Positions 21,354 to 31,444 of a DNA stretch of 64,000 bases are shown piece after piece. The translations under genes and the position numbers were made by a program. The notes beneath the pieces are model-generated. The model was not told where the DNA came from. It did no database searches and was given only the letters and a program-made list of their open reading frames with translations. The DNA lies in the NCBI RefSeq assembly GCF_003336705.1, contig NZ_QMDL01000002.1:233262-297261 (forward strand). The letters run 5' to 3'. This DNA is from Marinobacter litoralis (GTDB taxonomy: Bacteria; Pseudomonadota; Gammaproteobacteria; Pseudomonadales; Oleiphilaceae). How positions within the stretch are numbered: position 1 is the first letter of the stretch; the number at the start of each line of letters is the position of its first letter.

Positions 21354-22769
21354 ATGTTGAAGAAAGTTTTGATCGCCAACCGAGGCGAGATTGCAGTGCG
21401 GATTGTTCGCGCCTGCGCAGAGATGGGCGTCCGCTCGGTGGCTATCTACACCGAACCGGACCGATATGGCCTGCACGTCAAGCGAGCCGATGAAGCCTAC
21501 TCGCTTGGCGAAGATCCGATTGCAGGGTATTTGGACCCTGCCCGTATCGTGAATCTGGCCTTGGAAACAGGCTGCGACGCCATCCATCCCGGTTACGGCT
21601 TTTTGTCAGAGAACGCGCGGTTCGCGCAGCTTTGCGAACAGCACGGGGTGACCTTTATCGGCCCCAAGTCTGACGTTATCCACAAGATGGGTGACAAAAC
21701 CCAAGCTCGGGACAGCATGCGTGCAGCCGGCGTGCCGATCACGCCCGGCTCAGAAGGCAATCTCGCGGACCTTGACGAAGCTCTCAAGCTTGCCGAGGAA
21801 ATCGGTTACCCGGTCATGCTCAAAGCCACGTCTGGCGGTGGCGGGCGGGGTATTCGCCGTTGCGACTCGGCCGAAGAGTTGAAAACCCAATACCCGCGAG
21901 TGATTTCCGAGGCGACCAAAGCTTTCGGCTCAGCCGAAGTGTTTATGGAGAAGTGCATCGTCAACCCCCGCCACATTGAGGTGCAAATACTCGGTGACAG
22001 CCAGGGCAACGCCATCCACCTGTTCGAGCGGGACTGTTCGATTCAGCGCCGAAACCAAAAGCTGATCGAGATTGCACCCAGCCCCCAACTCACGCCTGAG
22101 CAGCGCCAGTACATCGGTGGCCTGGCGGTCAAAGCGGCCAAGGCTGTGGGTTACGAGAACGCAGGCACCGTCGAGTTCCTGCTAACGGGCAATGAAGTCT
22201 ACTTCATGGAGATGAACACACGGGTACAGGTGGAGCACACCATCACCGAAGCCATTACCGGGGTAGACATCGTTCGTGAGCAACTCAGGATCGCTGCAGG
22301 TTTACCTCTGAGTTACCGACAGGAAGACATCTCCTACCGCGGCTACGCCTTGCAGTTCCGGATTAACGCCGAAGACCCCAAGAACGATTTCTTGCCGAGC
22401 TTCGGCCGCGTGACTCATTACTACGCACCGGGCGGCCCCGGTGTGCGGGTGGATACCGCCATCTATACCGGCTACGAGATCCCGCCCTACTACGACTCCA
22501 TGTGCCTGAAGCTCGTGGTGTGGGCATTAACGTGGGACGAAGTGATTGCTCGTGGTAAACGTGCGCTGGACGACATGCGGCTACACGGCATTACCACCAC
22601 CGCTAATTACTACCAGCAGATTCTGGACCACCCCGATTTCCGGGCGGGTAAATTTGATACCAGCTTCGTGCCCAGCCACCCGGAACTTCTGAACTATTCC
22701 AAAAAACGTCACCCCAGTGCCGTAGCGCTGGCGATTGCCGCCACCATCGCAGCCCATGCTGGCTGGTAA
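21354..22769 (+). CDS. pycA: Pyruvate carboxylase subunit A (biotin carboxylase)
   Basis: A 471-residue ATP-grasp biotin carboxylase that charges biotin with bicarbonate and ATP. Visible are the N-terminal VLIANRGEIAVRIVRA, the glycine-rich ATP lid GGGGRGIR, and the metal and bicarbonate region MEMNTRVQVEHTITE. A separate PycB gene follows 11-17 nt downstream, so this is the two-subunit pyruvate carboxylase instead of acetyl-CoA carboxylase AccC. It is preceded by CGAGGAATCTCCC and the shared pycR control region. Confidence 0.92.
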   Translation: MLKKVLIANRGEIAVRIVRACAEMGVRSVAIYTEPDRYGLHVKRADEAYSLGEDPIAGYLDPARIVNLALETGCDAIHPGYGFLSENARFAQLCEQHGVTFIGPKSDVIHKMGDKTQARDSMRAAGVPITPGSEGNLADLDEALKLAEEIGYPVMLKATSGGGGRGIRRCDSAEELKTQYPRVISEATKAFGSAEVFMEKCIVNPRHIEVQILGDSQGNAIHLFERDCSIQRRNQKLIEIAPSPQLTPEQRQYIGGLAVKAAKAVGYENAGTVEFLLTGNEVYFMEMNTRVQVEHTITEAITGVDIVREQLRIAAGLPLSYRQEDISYRGYALQFRINAEDPKNDFLPSFGRVTHYYAPGGPGVRVDTAIYTGYEIPPYYDSMCLKLVVWALTWDEVIARGKRALDDMRLHGITTTANYYQQILDHPDFRAGKFDTSFVPSHPELLNYSKKRHPSAVALAIAATIAAHAGW

Positions 22770-22786
22770 TCCAGAGGAGAGTGAAC

Positions 22787-24595
22787 ATGAGTAACGCGAA
22801 AAAAATCGAAGTCACCGACCTTATCCTGCGGGATGCACATCAATCCCTGATTGCCACTCGCATGCGCACAGAGGACATGTTGCCGATTTGCGATAAGCTG
22901 GATCAGGTCGGTTACTGGTCGCTGGAAGTCTGGGGCGGCGCTACGTTTGACGCTTGCGTGCGTTTTCTGAAAGAAGACCCATGGGAGCGCCTGCGCCAGT
23001 TGCGCGAAGCGCTGCCCAACACCCGCTTGCAAATGTTGCTTCGTGGCCAAAACCTGCTCGGTTACCGCCATTATGCAGATGACGTGGTTGAAGCCTTCGT
23101 GCAGAAAGCAGCAGATAACGGCATTGATGTATTCCGGGTGTTCGATGCCTTGAACGACCTTCGAAACCTTGAAACCGCCATGAAAGCGGTCAAGAAAGCC
23201 GGTAAACATGCTCAGGGAACCATCTGCTATACCACCAGCCCGGTGCACACCCCCGCGCTGTTCGTGAAGCAAGCGGAGCAACTAAAGGCCATGGGCGCCG
23301 ATTCCATTGCTATTAAAGATATGGCCGGCTTACTAACGCCCTATGCAACCTACGAATTGGTCAAAGCCATCAAATCTGCGGTAGATCTGCCGCTGGTGAT
23401 CCACAGTCACTCCACGGCCGGGCTTGCGCCACTGTGCCAACTCAAGGCCATCGAAGCCGGCGCAGACCGCATCGATACCGCGATTTCAGCCTTCGCCGGC
23501 GGCACCAGCCATCCCGCTACCGAATCACAGGTCGCAGCACTGAAAGGGACTGAATATGACACCGGTCTGGACCTGGAACTGATCAGCGAGATCGCCGACT
23601 ACTTCCGGGAAGTGCGCAAGAAGTACCATCAGTTCGAGAGCGAGTTTACTCGCGAGGATGTCTCGGTCCAGATCAACCAAGTGCCAGGCGGCATGATGTC
23701 GAACCTGGCCAATCAGCTGAAAGAGCAGAACGCCCTCGATAAAATCAATGAGGTCTTCGATGAAATTCCGCGGGTTCGAAAAGACCTTGGCTATCCACCA
23801 CTGGTCACGCCTACATCCCAAATTGTCGGCACCCAAGCGGTATACAACGTCCTGGCCGGGCAGCGCTACAAAACCATTACCAATGAAGTGAAGCGCTACC
23901 TGCAAGGCGGCTATGGTCATCCGCCCGCAGAGGTCGATGAGGGCCTTCGCAAAAAAGCGATCGGCAATGAAACGGTCAACGAAGGTCGCCCCGCTGACCT
24001 GCTTGCCCCAGAGCTCAACAAGCTGAGACAAGACATTGGTAGTCTGGCCAACTCCGAGGAAGATGTGCTCACATACGCCATGTTCCCGGACCTCGGCCGT
24101 GAATTCCTTCAGCAGCGCAAGGATGGCACGCTGAAACCGGAAGAGCTTTTACCCGCAGAGCAATCCGGCCAAGGCCGATTGGGCTCAGCCATGGCCACTG
24201 AATTCCGCATTGATGTCCACGGTGAAACGTACGAAGTGGCCGTCACAGGCGTAGGCAACACCGAGCCCGGTAAGCGCAAGTTGTATCTGTCACTGGACGG
24301 GATGCCTGAAGAAGTAGTGTTCGAATCCCTGAACGAATACGTGGCTGAAGCCGGCGGCAAAGGCCGTAAGCGAGCCACCGACCCCGGCCACGTCAGTACC
24401 GCCATGCCCGGTAATGTTGTGGATGTGCTGGTTCAGGAAGGCGATCCTGTTACCGCCGGCCAGGCTGTCCTGATTACTGAAGCCATGAAAATGGAAACCG
24501 AAATTCATTCCAGCGTTGACGGCACCGTAAAAGCGATTCACGTCAGCAAGGGTGACCGGGTTACCCCTGGAGAAGTATTAATCGAAATTGCCTGA
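22787..24595 (+). CDS. pycB: Pyruvate carboxylase subunit B (carboxyltransferase-biotin)
   Basis: A 602-residue protein with an HMGL-like carboxyltransferase domain (about residues 5-270, RDAHQSLIATRMRTEDM at the metal and pyruvate site), the conserved PYC/OadA domain (about 290-470) and a C-terminal biotinyl domain whose lysine is in EAMKMETE (about K568). It transfers CO2 from biotin to pyruvate, giving oxaloacetate. It resembles oxaloacetate decarboxylase alpha, but no beta or gamma membrane subunits are present. The ATG at 22787 is chosen over GTG 22781 because GAGGAGA is 7 nt upstream. Confidence 0.9.
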   Translation: MSNAKKIEVTDLILRDAHQSLIATRMRTEDMLPICDKLDQVGYWSLEVWGGATFDACVRFLKEDPWERLRQLREALPNTRLQMLLRGQNLLGYRHYADDVVEAFVQKAADNGIDVFRVFDALNDLRNLETAMKAVKKAGKHAQGTICYTTSPVHTPALFVKQAEQLKAMGADSIAIKDMAGLLTPYATYELVKAIKSAVDLPLVIHSHSTAGLAPLCQLKAIEAGADRIDTAISAFAGGTSHPATESQVAALKGTEYDTGLDLELISEIADYFREVRKKYHQFESEFTREDVSVQINQVPGGMMSNLANQLKEQNALDKINEVFDEIPRVRKDLGYPPLVTPTSQIVGTQAVYNVLAGQRYKTITNEVKRYLQGGYGHPPAEVDEGLRKKAIGNETVNEGRPADLLAPELNKLRQDIGSLANSEEDVLTYAMFPDLGREFLQQRKDGTLKPEELLPAEQSGQGRLGSAMATEFRIDVHGETYEVAVTGVGNTEPGKRKLYLSLDGMPEEVVFESLNEYVAEAGGKGRKRATDPGHVSTAMPGNVVDVLVQEGDPVTAGQAVLITEAMKMETEIHSSVDGTVKAIHVSKGDRVTPGEVLIEIA

Positions 24596-24613
24596 CCGGC
24601 AGGAGGAACTATT

Positions 24614-25276
24614 ATGGATCACATTGTTCGCGGCGTACTGAACTTCCGCAAAAACGTCTACCCGGAGCACAAGGATTTGTTTGGCGCTTTAGCTGACAGC
24701 CAGAATCCGGATGTGCTGTTTATTACCTGTTCGGATTCCCGCATCGACCCGAACATGGTGACCGGCTCACACCCGGGCGACCTGTTCATTTGCCGCAACG
24801 CCGGTAACGTTATCCCTCCCCATAGCAATGAAACCGGGAGTATGACGGCGTCGATCGAATACGCCGTTGCCGTGCTTGGCGTTCGCCACATCATTGTCTG
24901 TGGTCATACCGATTGCGGCGCCATTAAAGGCGCTTTAGACATTCCGTCGTTGAAGGGGCTACCACACGTCAAAGAGTGGTTGGGACACTGCCGCTCAGCG
25001 ATGGAAATCGTACGTGAACGGCACAGCATCTCGAACGACGAGTGCGTGGATGCAAAATATCTGAACGAGGCGATTCAGGAAAACGTACTGCAACAAGTAC
25101 AGCACCTGCGCACCCATCCTGTGGTCGCCGCCAAACTGGCCACCGGCAAGATCGAAATCCACGGTTGGGTCTACGACATCAAATCCGGCAACATTCGCTG
25201 CTGCGGTCGTGACAGCATGGAATTCAAGGATTTCGATCAGTACTACTCGGATTACATCGCTAAAATCAGCGAATAA
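24614..25276 (+). CDS. can: Beta-class carbonic anhydrase
   Basis: A 220-residue zinc enzyme that interconverts CO2 and bicarbonate. Zinc ligands and the catalytic pair are visible: C39, D41 and R43 in TCSDSRID, and H98 and C101 in CGHTDCGA. It begins 18 nt after pycB with a strong AGGAGGA site, so it is probably in the same operon and can supply bicarbonate, the substrate of PycA. A terminator follows at 25295. Confidence 0.95.
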   Translation: MDHIVRGVLNFRKNVYPEHKDLFGALADSQNPDVLFITCSDSRIDPNMVTGSHPGDLFICRNAGNVIPPHSNETGSMTASIEYAVAVLGVRHIIVCGHTDCGAIKGALDIPSLKGLPHVKEWLGHCRSAMEIVRERHSISNDECVDAKYLNEAIQENVLQQVQHLRTHPVVAAKLATGKIEIHGWVYDIKSGNIRCCGRDSMEFKDFDQYYSDYIAKISE

Positions 25277-25289
25277 TTCCGGCACAAAC

Positions 25290-25319
25290 AAAAAGGCTCC
25301 GACGTGTCGGAGCCTTTTT
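25290..25319. terminator. Bidirectional terminator between can and rimO
   Basis: GGCTCCGAC and GTCGGAGCC (25295-25314) form a 9-bp stem with a GT loop, flanked by five As and five Ts. It can end both the pyc-can transcript and rimO. Confidence 0.9.
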
Positions 25320-25335
25320 GTATCATCTCAACGCA

Positions 25336-26676
25336 TCACACCAACGCTGCCCACAAATCATGCTCGTCGGCGTGTTCAACCACCGCTTTCACGATTTGAC
25401 CGGGCTCCACATCGGTAACGTCGTTCAGGTAAACCATACCATCGATTTCCGGGGCATCGGCCTTCGATCGCCCAATGGCACCTTCTTCGTCCACCTCGTC
25501 AATCAGCACGTCGATGGTCTTACCGATCTTGGCCTGCAGACGAGCCGCTGAAATTTCAGCCTGCTTCTGCATGAAACGCGCAAGACGCTCTTCTTTGACC
25601 TCTTCCGGAACAGCACCTTCCAGCTCGTTCGCCGTTGCGCCTTCAACCGGGCTGTAGGTGAACGCACCCACACGATCAAGCTGCGCTTCATCCAACCAAT
25701 CCAGCAAGTACTGGAAGTCTTCTTCGGTTTCACCCGGGAAACCAACAATGAAAGTCGAGCGAATGGTCAACTCCGGACAGATTTCACGCCACTTGCGGAT
25801 GCGGTCCAAGGTTTTGCTGTCGTGAGCCGGGCGCTTCATGGCCTTAAGCACTTTCGGGCTGGCGTGCTGGAACGGAATGTCCAGGTACGGCAGGATCTTC
25901 CCTTCGGCCATTAGAGGAATGATGTCGTCTACATGGGGATACGGGTACACGTAATGCAAGCGCACCCAAACACCCAAATCACCCAAGGCCTCACACAACG
26001 CCTGCATTTTGGTTTTCAGCGGGCGGCCCTGCCAGAAACCCGTGCGGTATTTGATGTCCACGCCATAGGCTGAGGTATCTTGAGAAATCACCAGCAGCTC
26101 TTTCACGCCCGCATCCACCAGACGCTGGGCTTCGTCCATGACATCCCCGATCGGACGACTAACAAGATCACCGCGCATCGATGGAATGATGCAGAAGGTA
26201 CAACGGTGGTTGCAGCCTTCGGAAATTTTCAGATACGCATAGTGCCGTGGCGTAAGCTTAACGCCTTGTGGCGGCACCAGATCCACGAACGGATCGTGAT
26301 TCTTTTTAGGGGGCACGTATTGGTGCACGGCACCAACTACTTCTTCATAGGCGTGAGGGCCAGACACCGCCAACACGCCGGGATGGGCTTCACGAATCGT
26401 ATCGGCTTCCGCACCCATGCAACCGGTTACAATGACCTTACCGTTTTCGTTAATTGCTTCACCAATCGCATCCAGAGATTCCTGCTTGGCAGCATCAATA
26501 AACCCGCAGGTATTCACCACGACCACATCAGCGTCGTTATAGGTTGGCACCACATCGTAACCGTCCAGACGAAGCTGGGTCAGGATGCGCTCGGAATCAA
26601 CCAGCGCCTTCGGGCAACCAAGGCTGATAAAACCAACTTTTCCGCCTTGGGCGGCATTTTCTGTCTTCTCGGTCAT
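25336..26676 (-). CDS. rimO: RimO, ribosomal protein S12 methylthiotransferase
   Basis: A 446-residue radical-SAM methylthiotransferase that modifies the conserved Asp of ribosomal protein S12. It has the N-terminal UPF0004 cluster domain ([15 protein letters not shown] and VVNTCGFI), the radical-SAM CxxxCxxC in [14 protein letters not shown] (about residue 150) and a C-terminal TRAM domain. RimO is distinguished from its paralogue MiaB (at 32654) by the [12 protein letters not shown] start. It is convergent with can. Confidence 0.96.
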   Translation of the reverse strand: MTEKTENAAQGGKVGFISLGCPKALVDSERILTQLRLDGYDVVPTYNDADVVVVNTCGFIDAAKQESLDAIGEAINENGKVIVTGCMGAEADTIREAHPGVLAVSGPHAYEEVVGAVHQYVPPKKNHDPFVDLVPPQGVKLTPRHYAYLKISEGCNHRCTFCIIPSMRGDLVSRPIGDVMDEAQRLVDAGVKELLVISQDTSAYGVDIKYRTGFWQGRPLKTKMQALCEALGDLGVWVRLHYVYPYPHVDDIIPLMAEGKILPYLDIPFQHASPKVLKAMKRPAHDSKTLDRIRKWREICPELTIRSTFIVGFPGETEEDFQYLLDWLDEAQLDRVGAFTYSPVEGATANELEGAVPEEVKEERLARFMQKQAEISAARLQAKIGKTIDVLIDEVDEEGAIGRSKADAPEIDGMVYLNDVTDVEPGQIVKAVVEHADEHDLWAALV

Positions 26677-26979
26677 AACGTTTCTTCAGGAATCCCGGAG
26701 CAAAGCTCCTGTTGAATGTAGGGGCGCGATTTTACATCAGCGACTGACCAACTGCAGCCTTAACCGGCAACACTTTATCTAAAGGACATACACCGGATAG
26801 GCGTACGGATTGAAAGATTTGTGACACCTCGTTCATATTCTGTGTTGCGAATGTGTCACACTCTGCGGCACAATTGAACTTGATCATTTTTCAATCAAAC
26901 AAGAATACACTAAACCAAGATCTAAGGCATTATGGGACACGCAACCTCGCTGGATACGTTCAACGCAAGAAGAGTCAAT
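26677..26979. promoter_or_regulatory. rimO/PilZ intergenic region with nested inverted repeats
   Basis: 303 nt between divergent genes. TGTGACAC (26820-26827) and GTGTCACA (26853-26860) are an exact inverted pair 25 nt apart; outside them GATTGAAA (26808-26815) mirrors TTTCAATC (26889-26896). They lie 120-170 nt before the PilZ start and could be operators. The motif resembles a CRP half-site (TGTGA) but not the usual spacing. Confidence 0.4.
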
Positions 26980-27387
26980 ATGAAGCCTCTCGATGCAAAA
27001 CCTAATTTAAGAAATCAACAACGGGTAGACGTATCGTCCGCGATCACTCTCGAGAAACCAGGCGGATGTCAGTTTCAGTGTGAAATCGCTAATTTGTCTC
27101 GTACCGGGGCCATGATTGAGTGTGATGCTCAAACCGCCAAAGCTCTGATTCCAAACATGGTGCCACCTGCACCCAAAAACCCTGTTCAACTTACAGCCCG
27201 GTTCCAGGTGCCGGTTATCCCTGCTCAGCCAGTAACCGTTGTGGCCGAAAGCAACGTCGTTTATATCCGCCGTATCGCCCGCGACCAATTCCATATCGGC
27301 CTGCAGTTCCGAAGCTTTGAGGGCAACGGTTTTGTGTACATTGACCAATACATTGGCAAACTCTTTGACGAATCCCGGCAAAACTGA
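26980..27387 (+). CDS. PilZ-domain protein
   Basis: A 135-residue protein (151 if the upstream ATG at 26932 is used) consisting of one PilZ domain. The c-di-GMP motifs are present as RNQQR (residues 11-15) and NLSRTG (38-43), so binding is likely. There is no output domain, so its partner and role are unknown. The ATG at 26980 is preferred because AGAAGAG lies upstream. It is followed by its own terminator, which makes it a single-gene unit. Confidence 0.8.
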   Translation: MKPLDAKPNLRNQQRVDVSSAITLEKPGGCQFQCEIANLSRTGAMIECDAQTAKALIPNMVPPAPKNPVQLTARFQVPVIPAQPVTVVAESNVVYIRRIARDQFHIGLQFRSFEGNGFVYIDQYIGKLFDESRQN

Positions 27388-27411
27388 CGCTGCCGCACGG
27401 ACCACATCAAA

Positions 27412-27439
27412 GGCGTTACCTTCTTGATAACGCCTTTTT
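27412..27439 (+). terminator. Terminator after the PilZ gene
   Basis: GGCGTTA (27412-27418) pairs with TAACGCC (27428-27434), with a short TTCTTGA-type loop and five Ts. It lies 25 nt after the stop. Confidence 0.85.
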
Positions 27440-27562
27440 GTTCGATCACCCGCCATATCATTAGAACCGAAAAGTCTTAACCAGCATCTTCTTATACCCT
27501 ATGGAGCCCTGATATAGTTGTCATCCTGATTACAGCCATTAAAAGCCCCTCTGCGGCAACGG

Positions 27563-28477
27563 ATGACCATGACCACATACAACCTCACCCATCTGAAACA
27601 GCTGGAAGCCGAAAGCATCCACATAATCCGGGAAGTCGCGGCCGAGTTTGATAACCCGGTCATGCTTTATTCCGTCGGCAAAGACTCTGCTGTCATGCTG
27701 CACCTTGCCCTGAAGGCGTTTTACCCGGGCAAGCCGCCCTTCCCTCTGATGCACGTAGACACCACCTGGAAATTCCGGGAGATGATCGAATTTCGCGACA
27801 AGCAGGTCAGCCGGTACGGACTGGACCTGATCGTGCACACCAATGAAGAAGGCGTAAAACAAGGCGTCGGGCCCTTTACTCATGGCAGCGCAAAGCATAC
27901 TGACGTGATGAAAACCCAGGCCCTGAAACAGGCTTTGGACAAGTACAAGTTCGATGCGGCCTTCGGTGGCGCACGCCGGGACGAAGAAAAATCCCGAGCC
28001 AAAGAACGCGTTTACTCATTCCGGGATGAGCACCACCGCTGGGACCCGAAAAATCAGCGCCCGGAACTTTGGAACACCTATAACGGCAAGGTCAACAAGG
28101 GCGAAAGCATTCGGGTTTTCCCGCTTTCAAACTGGACCGAGCTGGATATCTGGCAGTACATCTATCTGGAAAACATCGACATCGTTCCCCTGTACTACTC
28201 AGCCGTGCGCCCGGTTGTCGAACGCGATGGCACTCTGATCATGGTGGACGATGACCGCATGCCTTTGAAAGAAGGTGAGAAGCCGATGATGAAGTCGGTG
28301 CGCTTCCGTACGCTGGGCTGTTACCCCCTCACCGGTGCCATCGAATCCGAAGCGGATACGTTGCCAGAGATCATTCAAGAAATGTTGCTAGCCACCAGCT
28401 CTGAACGTCAGGGGCGGGTCATTGACCACGATTCAGCTGGCTCCATGGAACAGAAAAAGCGGGAAGGGTACTTCTAA
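27563..28477 (+). CDS. cysD: CysD, sulfate adenylyltransferase subunit 2
   Basis: A 304-residue ATP-PPi-lyase-type subunit that makes adenosine phosphosulfate from sulfate and ATP. The PP-loop-like motif is in [14 protein letters not shown] (about residues 32-45). It acts with CysN, whose GTP hydrolysis drives the reaction. The start may be ATG 27563 or 27569. It is followed by cysN almost without a gap. Confidence 0.96.
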   Translation: MTMTTYNLTHLKQLEAESIHIIREVAAEFDNPVMLYSVGKDSAVMLHLALKAFYPGKPPFPLMHVDTTWKFREMIEFRDKQVSRYGLDLIVHTNEEGVKQGVGPFTHGSAKHTDVMKTQALKQALDKYKFDAAFGGARRDEEKSRAKERVYSFRDEHHRWDPKNQRPELWNTYNGKVNKGESIRVFPLSNWTELDIWQYIYLENIDIVPLYYSAVRPVVERDGTLIMVDDDRMPLKEGEKPMMKSVRFRTLGCYPLTGAIESEADTLPEIIQEMLLATSSERQGRVIDHDSAGSMEQKKREGYF

Positions 28478-28478
28478 G

Positions 28479-30119
28479 ATGTCACACCAGTCTGAACTGA
28501 TCGCCGACGATATTCTGTCGTACCTGAAACAGCACGAGAACAAAGAACTGTTGCGCTTGCTGACGTGCGGCAGCGTTGATGATGGCAAAAGCACCCTGAT
28601 CGGCCGCCTGCTGCACGACACCAAGATGATCTACGAAGATCACATGGCCACCCTGAAAACCGACAGCGCCAAGATGGGCACCACCGGCGAGAAGCTGGAT
28701 TTGGCCCTTCTGGTAGACGGTTTGCAGGCCGAGCGTGAGCAAGGTATCACCATTGATGTGGCTTACCGCTACTTCAGTACCGACAAGCGCAAGTTCATCA
28801 TTGCCGATACCCCGGGCCATGAGCAGTACACCCGCAACATGGCCACCGGTGCGTCAACCGCCCAACTGGCGATTCTGATGATCGACGCCCGTCACGGCGT
28901 GATGACCCAGACCCGCCGTCACTCGTTCATTGCCTCGTTACTGGGTATTCGCCACATTGTGGTGGCTGTGAACAAGATGGACTTGGTGGACTTCAGCGAA
29001 GAGCGCTTCAACGAAATCCGCGAAGAATACCTGGCGTTTGCCTCCAAACTGGGCCTCAAAGACATTCGTTTTGTGCCTCTTTCGGCTTTGGATGGCGACA
29101 ACGTCGTGAACCGGAGCGAAAACACGCCCTGGTTCACCGGCCAGCCGCTGATGGAAATCCTTGAAACCGTTGAAGTGTCCCGAGACAAGAACCTGGAGCA
29201 CTTCCGTTTCCCGGTGCAATACGTCACGCGCCCGAACCTCAACTTCCGGGGCTTCTGCGGCACCATCGCCTCCGGCGTGATCCGCCCGGGCGAAACCGTG
29301 ATGGCTCTGCCCTCACGCCGTACCAGCAAGGTTAAAGAAATTGTGACCTTCGACGGCAATCTGGACGAAGCCTATATCGATCAGGCCGTTACGCTGACGT
29401 TGGAAGACGAAATCGACATCAGCCGTGGCGATATGCTGGTGAAAGCGGACGATGAACCGGAAGTGGGTAACCGCTTTAACGCTAACATCGTTTGGATGAC
29501 CGATGCGCCACTGGAAACCGGCCGTTTGTATGACATCAAACTTGGGCCTACGTTTACTTCCGGCACGGTGAAGAAGATTCATCACCAGACCGATGTAAAC
29601 TCGCTGGAGCAGAACCCGAATCCGAGCCAGCTTCAGCTCAACGAGATTGGCCTGTGTGAACTGACCCTGAACCAGCCAGTCGCATTTGATGCTTACCAGC
29701 GCAATCACGCGACCGGTAGTTTCATCGTGATTGACCGTTTGACCAACGTTACGGTTGGTGCGGGGATGATCGCTGGTCTGGCCGATGGTTTGGAATCGCT
29801 CGACCCGGTCACTGCGGAAGAGCGCGAGCGCCGCTTGGCTCAGAAGCCGACGATCATTGCCTGTAATGGCAAGCAAGCTGCTGCCTTGGCCTTGGCTGTG
29901 GAGCGCGCTTTGTTCGATCAAGGGCGTACGGCGGTGGTGGTTTCCGAAGAAAACACCGGTGATGCGGATGAACGCCGTCGTGTTGCGCAGTTGCTTACCG
30001 CTCACGGGCTGATTGCTGTGGCGGTGAATCTGGGTACTGACATTGCTAACACCAGCGTTACGGCTGATAGCGAAGCCGAGATTACTGAGGCGGTTTCTGG
30101 ATTACTTCGGGCGCTTTGA
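28479..30119 (+). CDS. cysN: CysN, sulfate adenylyltransferase GTPase, with degenerate CysC-like tail
   Basis: A 546-residue GTPase subunit of ATP sulfurylase. Visible are the P-loop GSVDDGKS (residues 31-38), [12 protein letters not shown] and two EF-Tu-like beta-barrel domains. The ATG is chosen for GGGAAGGG upstream and because it lies next to the cysD stop. After about residue 456 there is an extra segment of about 91 residues ([47 protein letters not shown]). It follows the plan of an APS kinase (CysC) but lacks the GxSGSGKS P-loop and is short, so it is probably a decayed fusion remnant. A separate working CysC is not in this window. Confidence 0.93.
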   Translation: MSHQSELIADDILSYLKQHENKELLRLLTCGSVDDGKSTLIGRLLHDTKMIYEDHMATLKTDSAKMGTTGEKLDLALLVDGLQAEREQGITIDVAYRYFSTDKRKFIIADTPGHEQYTRNMATGASTAQLAILMIDARHGVMTQTRRHSFIASLLGIRHIVVAVNKMDLVDFSEERFNEIREEYLAFASKLGLKDIRFVPLSALDGDNVVNRSENTPWFTGQPLMEILETVEVSRDKNLEHFRFPVQYVTRPNLNFRGFCGTIASGVIRPGETVMALPSRRTSKVKEIVTFDGNLDEAYIDQAVTLTLEDEIDISRGDMLVKADDEPEVGNRFNANIVWMTDAPLETGRLYDIKLGPTFTSGTVKKIHHQTDVNSLEQNPNPSQLQLNEIGLCELTLNQPVAFDAYQRNHATGSFIVIDRLTNVTVGAGMIAGLADGLESLDPVTAEERERRLAQKPTIIACNGKQAAALALAVERALFDQGRTAVVVSEENTGDADERRRVAQLLTAHGLIAVAVNLGTDIANTSVTADSEAEITEAVSGLLRAL

Positions 30120-30160
30120 TCTAACTCACGATTCCCCTTCCTTGGCGGGCAGGCTGCTGA

Positions 30161-30239
30161 GGCGGGGGGAGTTTTTTCTTTGGAAAAATAACTCGCTTCG
30201 CTCAGACATCTTTTTCCGGCAGAAAAAACTCCCCCCACC
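30161..30239. repeat. Palindromic element I (different core)
   Basis: 19-bp arms, 30161-30179 and 30221-30239, rich in G/C outside and T/A inside, with one C.A mismatch (30163/30237). The loop contains a second stem GGAAAAA/TTTTTCC (30182-30188 and 30211-30217) around a 22-nt centre with CTCGCTTCGCTC. It lies 41 nt after cysN and 150 nt before yejK. It has no T-run outside the stem, unlike a normal terminator. Confidence 0.8.
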
Positions 30240-30392
30240 CCAGCGCCGTCGAACGCTCGTGTTCACGTCGGTCTACCTTTTCCGCTTCAGCTGTGAAACT
30301 GCTCTACTCCGTACATTCTACAAATGAATCCCTTTTCGATCCGTGGCATCATCTGCGCCATCTGAATCTCGTACAACCGACAGGATCGTAAT

Positions 30393-31409
30393 ATGGCCAT
30401 CAAACACCTCCGCACCGCTTTTGCCAGCCAATACCAGCCGGGCCAACCCGCTCGCCTTGTTGCAGGTGAGGCTTTGCAGGAGCCCGGTGGCGATTACGAA
30501 GCACTGCACAAGCAGATGAAGCGTTTGTTTAACAGCAAGCCGGGGAAAAAATACGGCCGTTTCTCTGATGATGTCGGGGAGTGCCCGTTCAGTGCCTGGC
30601 TGAAAGATTATCTGGAAGAGAAGCAAACCTTCGCGGCGATGACTGACCGGTTGTTCGGCCAGTGGCAGGAGCTGCTGAACGGCAGTCAGGAAGAGTTCGA
30701 TGGACACTTGATGGTTGTGCACGATGCGCTGGCCGACTCGGAAGTGGTGTATCTGTTCGTTCTGGAAACCGACAGCGCGATGCGTTTCGATGGCAGCCAG
30801 AAGCTGGATGCTACGGACGTTCTGAGCTTGTCCCGTTTGAATCTGGCTGTGCGCATTGAGCTGGACGATTGGCGTGACGGCAAAGACGGCGATAACTACA
30901 TGACTCTGGTGCACGCCCGTGGCACGGGTGATCCCGGTGAGCTGTTTATTCGTTTGTGTGCGTTTACCAACAGCGTGGATGTGGAGAAAGAAACCACCAC
31001 GTTCCTGGATGCGGTGGAAGCCTTCGCCAAAACCAGTGAGCCGGAGAAAGCCGGTGAAGTGCGTGCCAAGGCGTACGAATTCTGCAAAGACCAGCACGCT
31101 TTGGGTGAGCCGGTGGCGATTGAGGCTTTGTCCAGCTATTTAGACGAGAGCCAGCCTGAGCGCTTTAAGGAATTCGCCAGCAAGACTGTGGAGATGCCGG
31201 AAACCGGCGTGTTGCACCCGGACCACCGTAAGGTTAAAAAGTTGGTGCGTATTGCTGGCTCTGGCGGGGGTATGAGTGTTTCTTTTTCTTCAGACTTGGT
31301 GAATCAGGCTGTGTATTACGACCGCGACAAGGATGCGCTGACGATTACTCGTTTGCCTAAGGCTTTGCGGGAGCAGTTGCAGCGGTATCTTGAGGCTCGT
31401 GAGGACTGA
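30393..31409 (+). CDS. yejK: Nucleoid-associated protein YejK (NdpA)
   Basis: A 338-residue protein of the NdpA/YejK family (37-kDa nucleoid-associated protein). Members bind the nucleoid and some inhibit topoisomerase activity; the exact role is poorly defined. The start MAIKHLRTAF and the conserved EFCKDQH and HPDHRKVKKLVRIAG segments support the family call. It stands alone between palindromes I and J. Confidence 0.9.
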   Translation: MAIKHLRTAFASQYQPGQPARLVAGEALQEPGGDYEALHKQMKRLFNSKPGKKYGRFSDDVGECPFSAWLKDYLEEKQTFAAMTDRLFGQWQELLNGSQEEFDGHLMVVHDALADSEVVYLFVLETDSAMRFDGSQKLDATDVLSLSRLNLAVRIELDDWRDGKDGDNYMTLVHARGTGDPGELFIRLCAFTNSVDVEKETTTFLDAVEAFAKTSEPEKAGEVRAKAYEFCKDQHALGEPVAIEALSSYLDESQPERFKEFASKTVEMPETGVLHPDHRKVKKLVRIAGSGGGMSVSFSSDLVNQAVYYDRDKDALTITRLPKALREQLQRYLEARED

Positions 31410-31444
31410 TCTGTTTTTTGTAGCCTGAAGGTTTGGGGGCGGGT

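Noticed and set aside
22787..24595. pycB as oxaloacetate decarboxylase alpha subunit (OadA)
   Set aside because: The domain layout is shared, but there are no beta and gamma membrane subunits, and the neighbour is biotin carboxylase with a LysR gene as in the known pyc locus.
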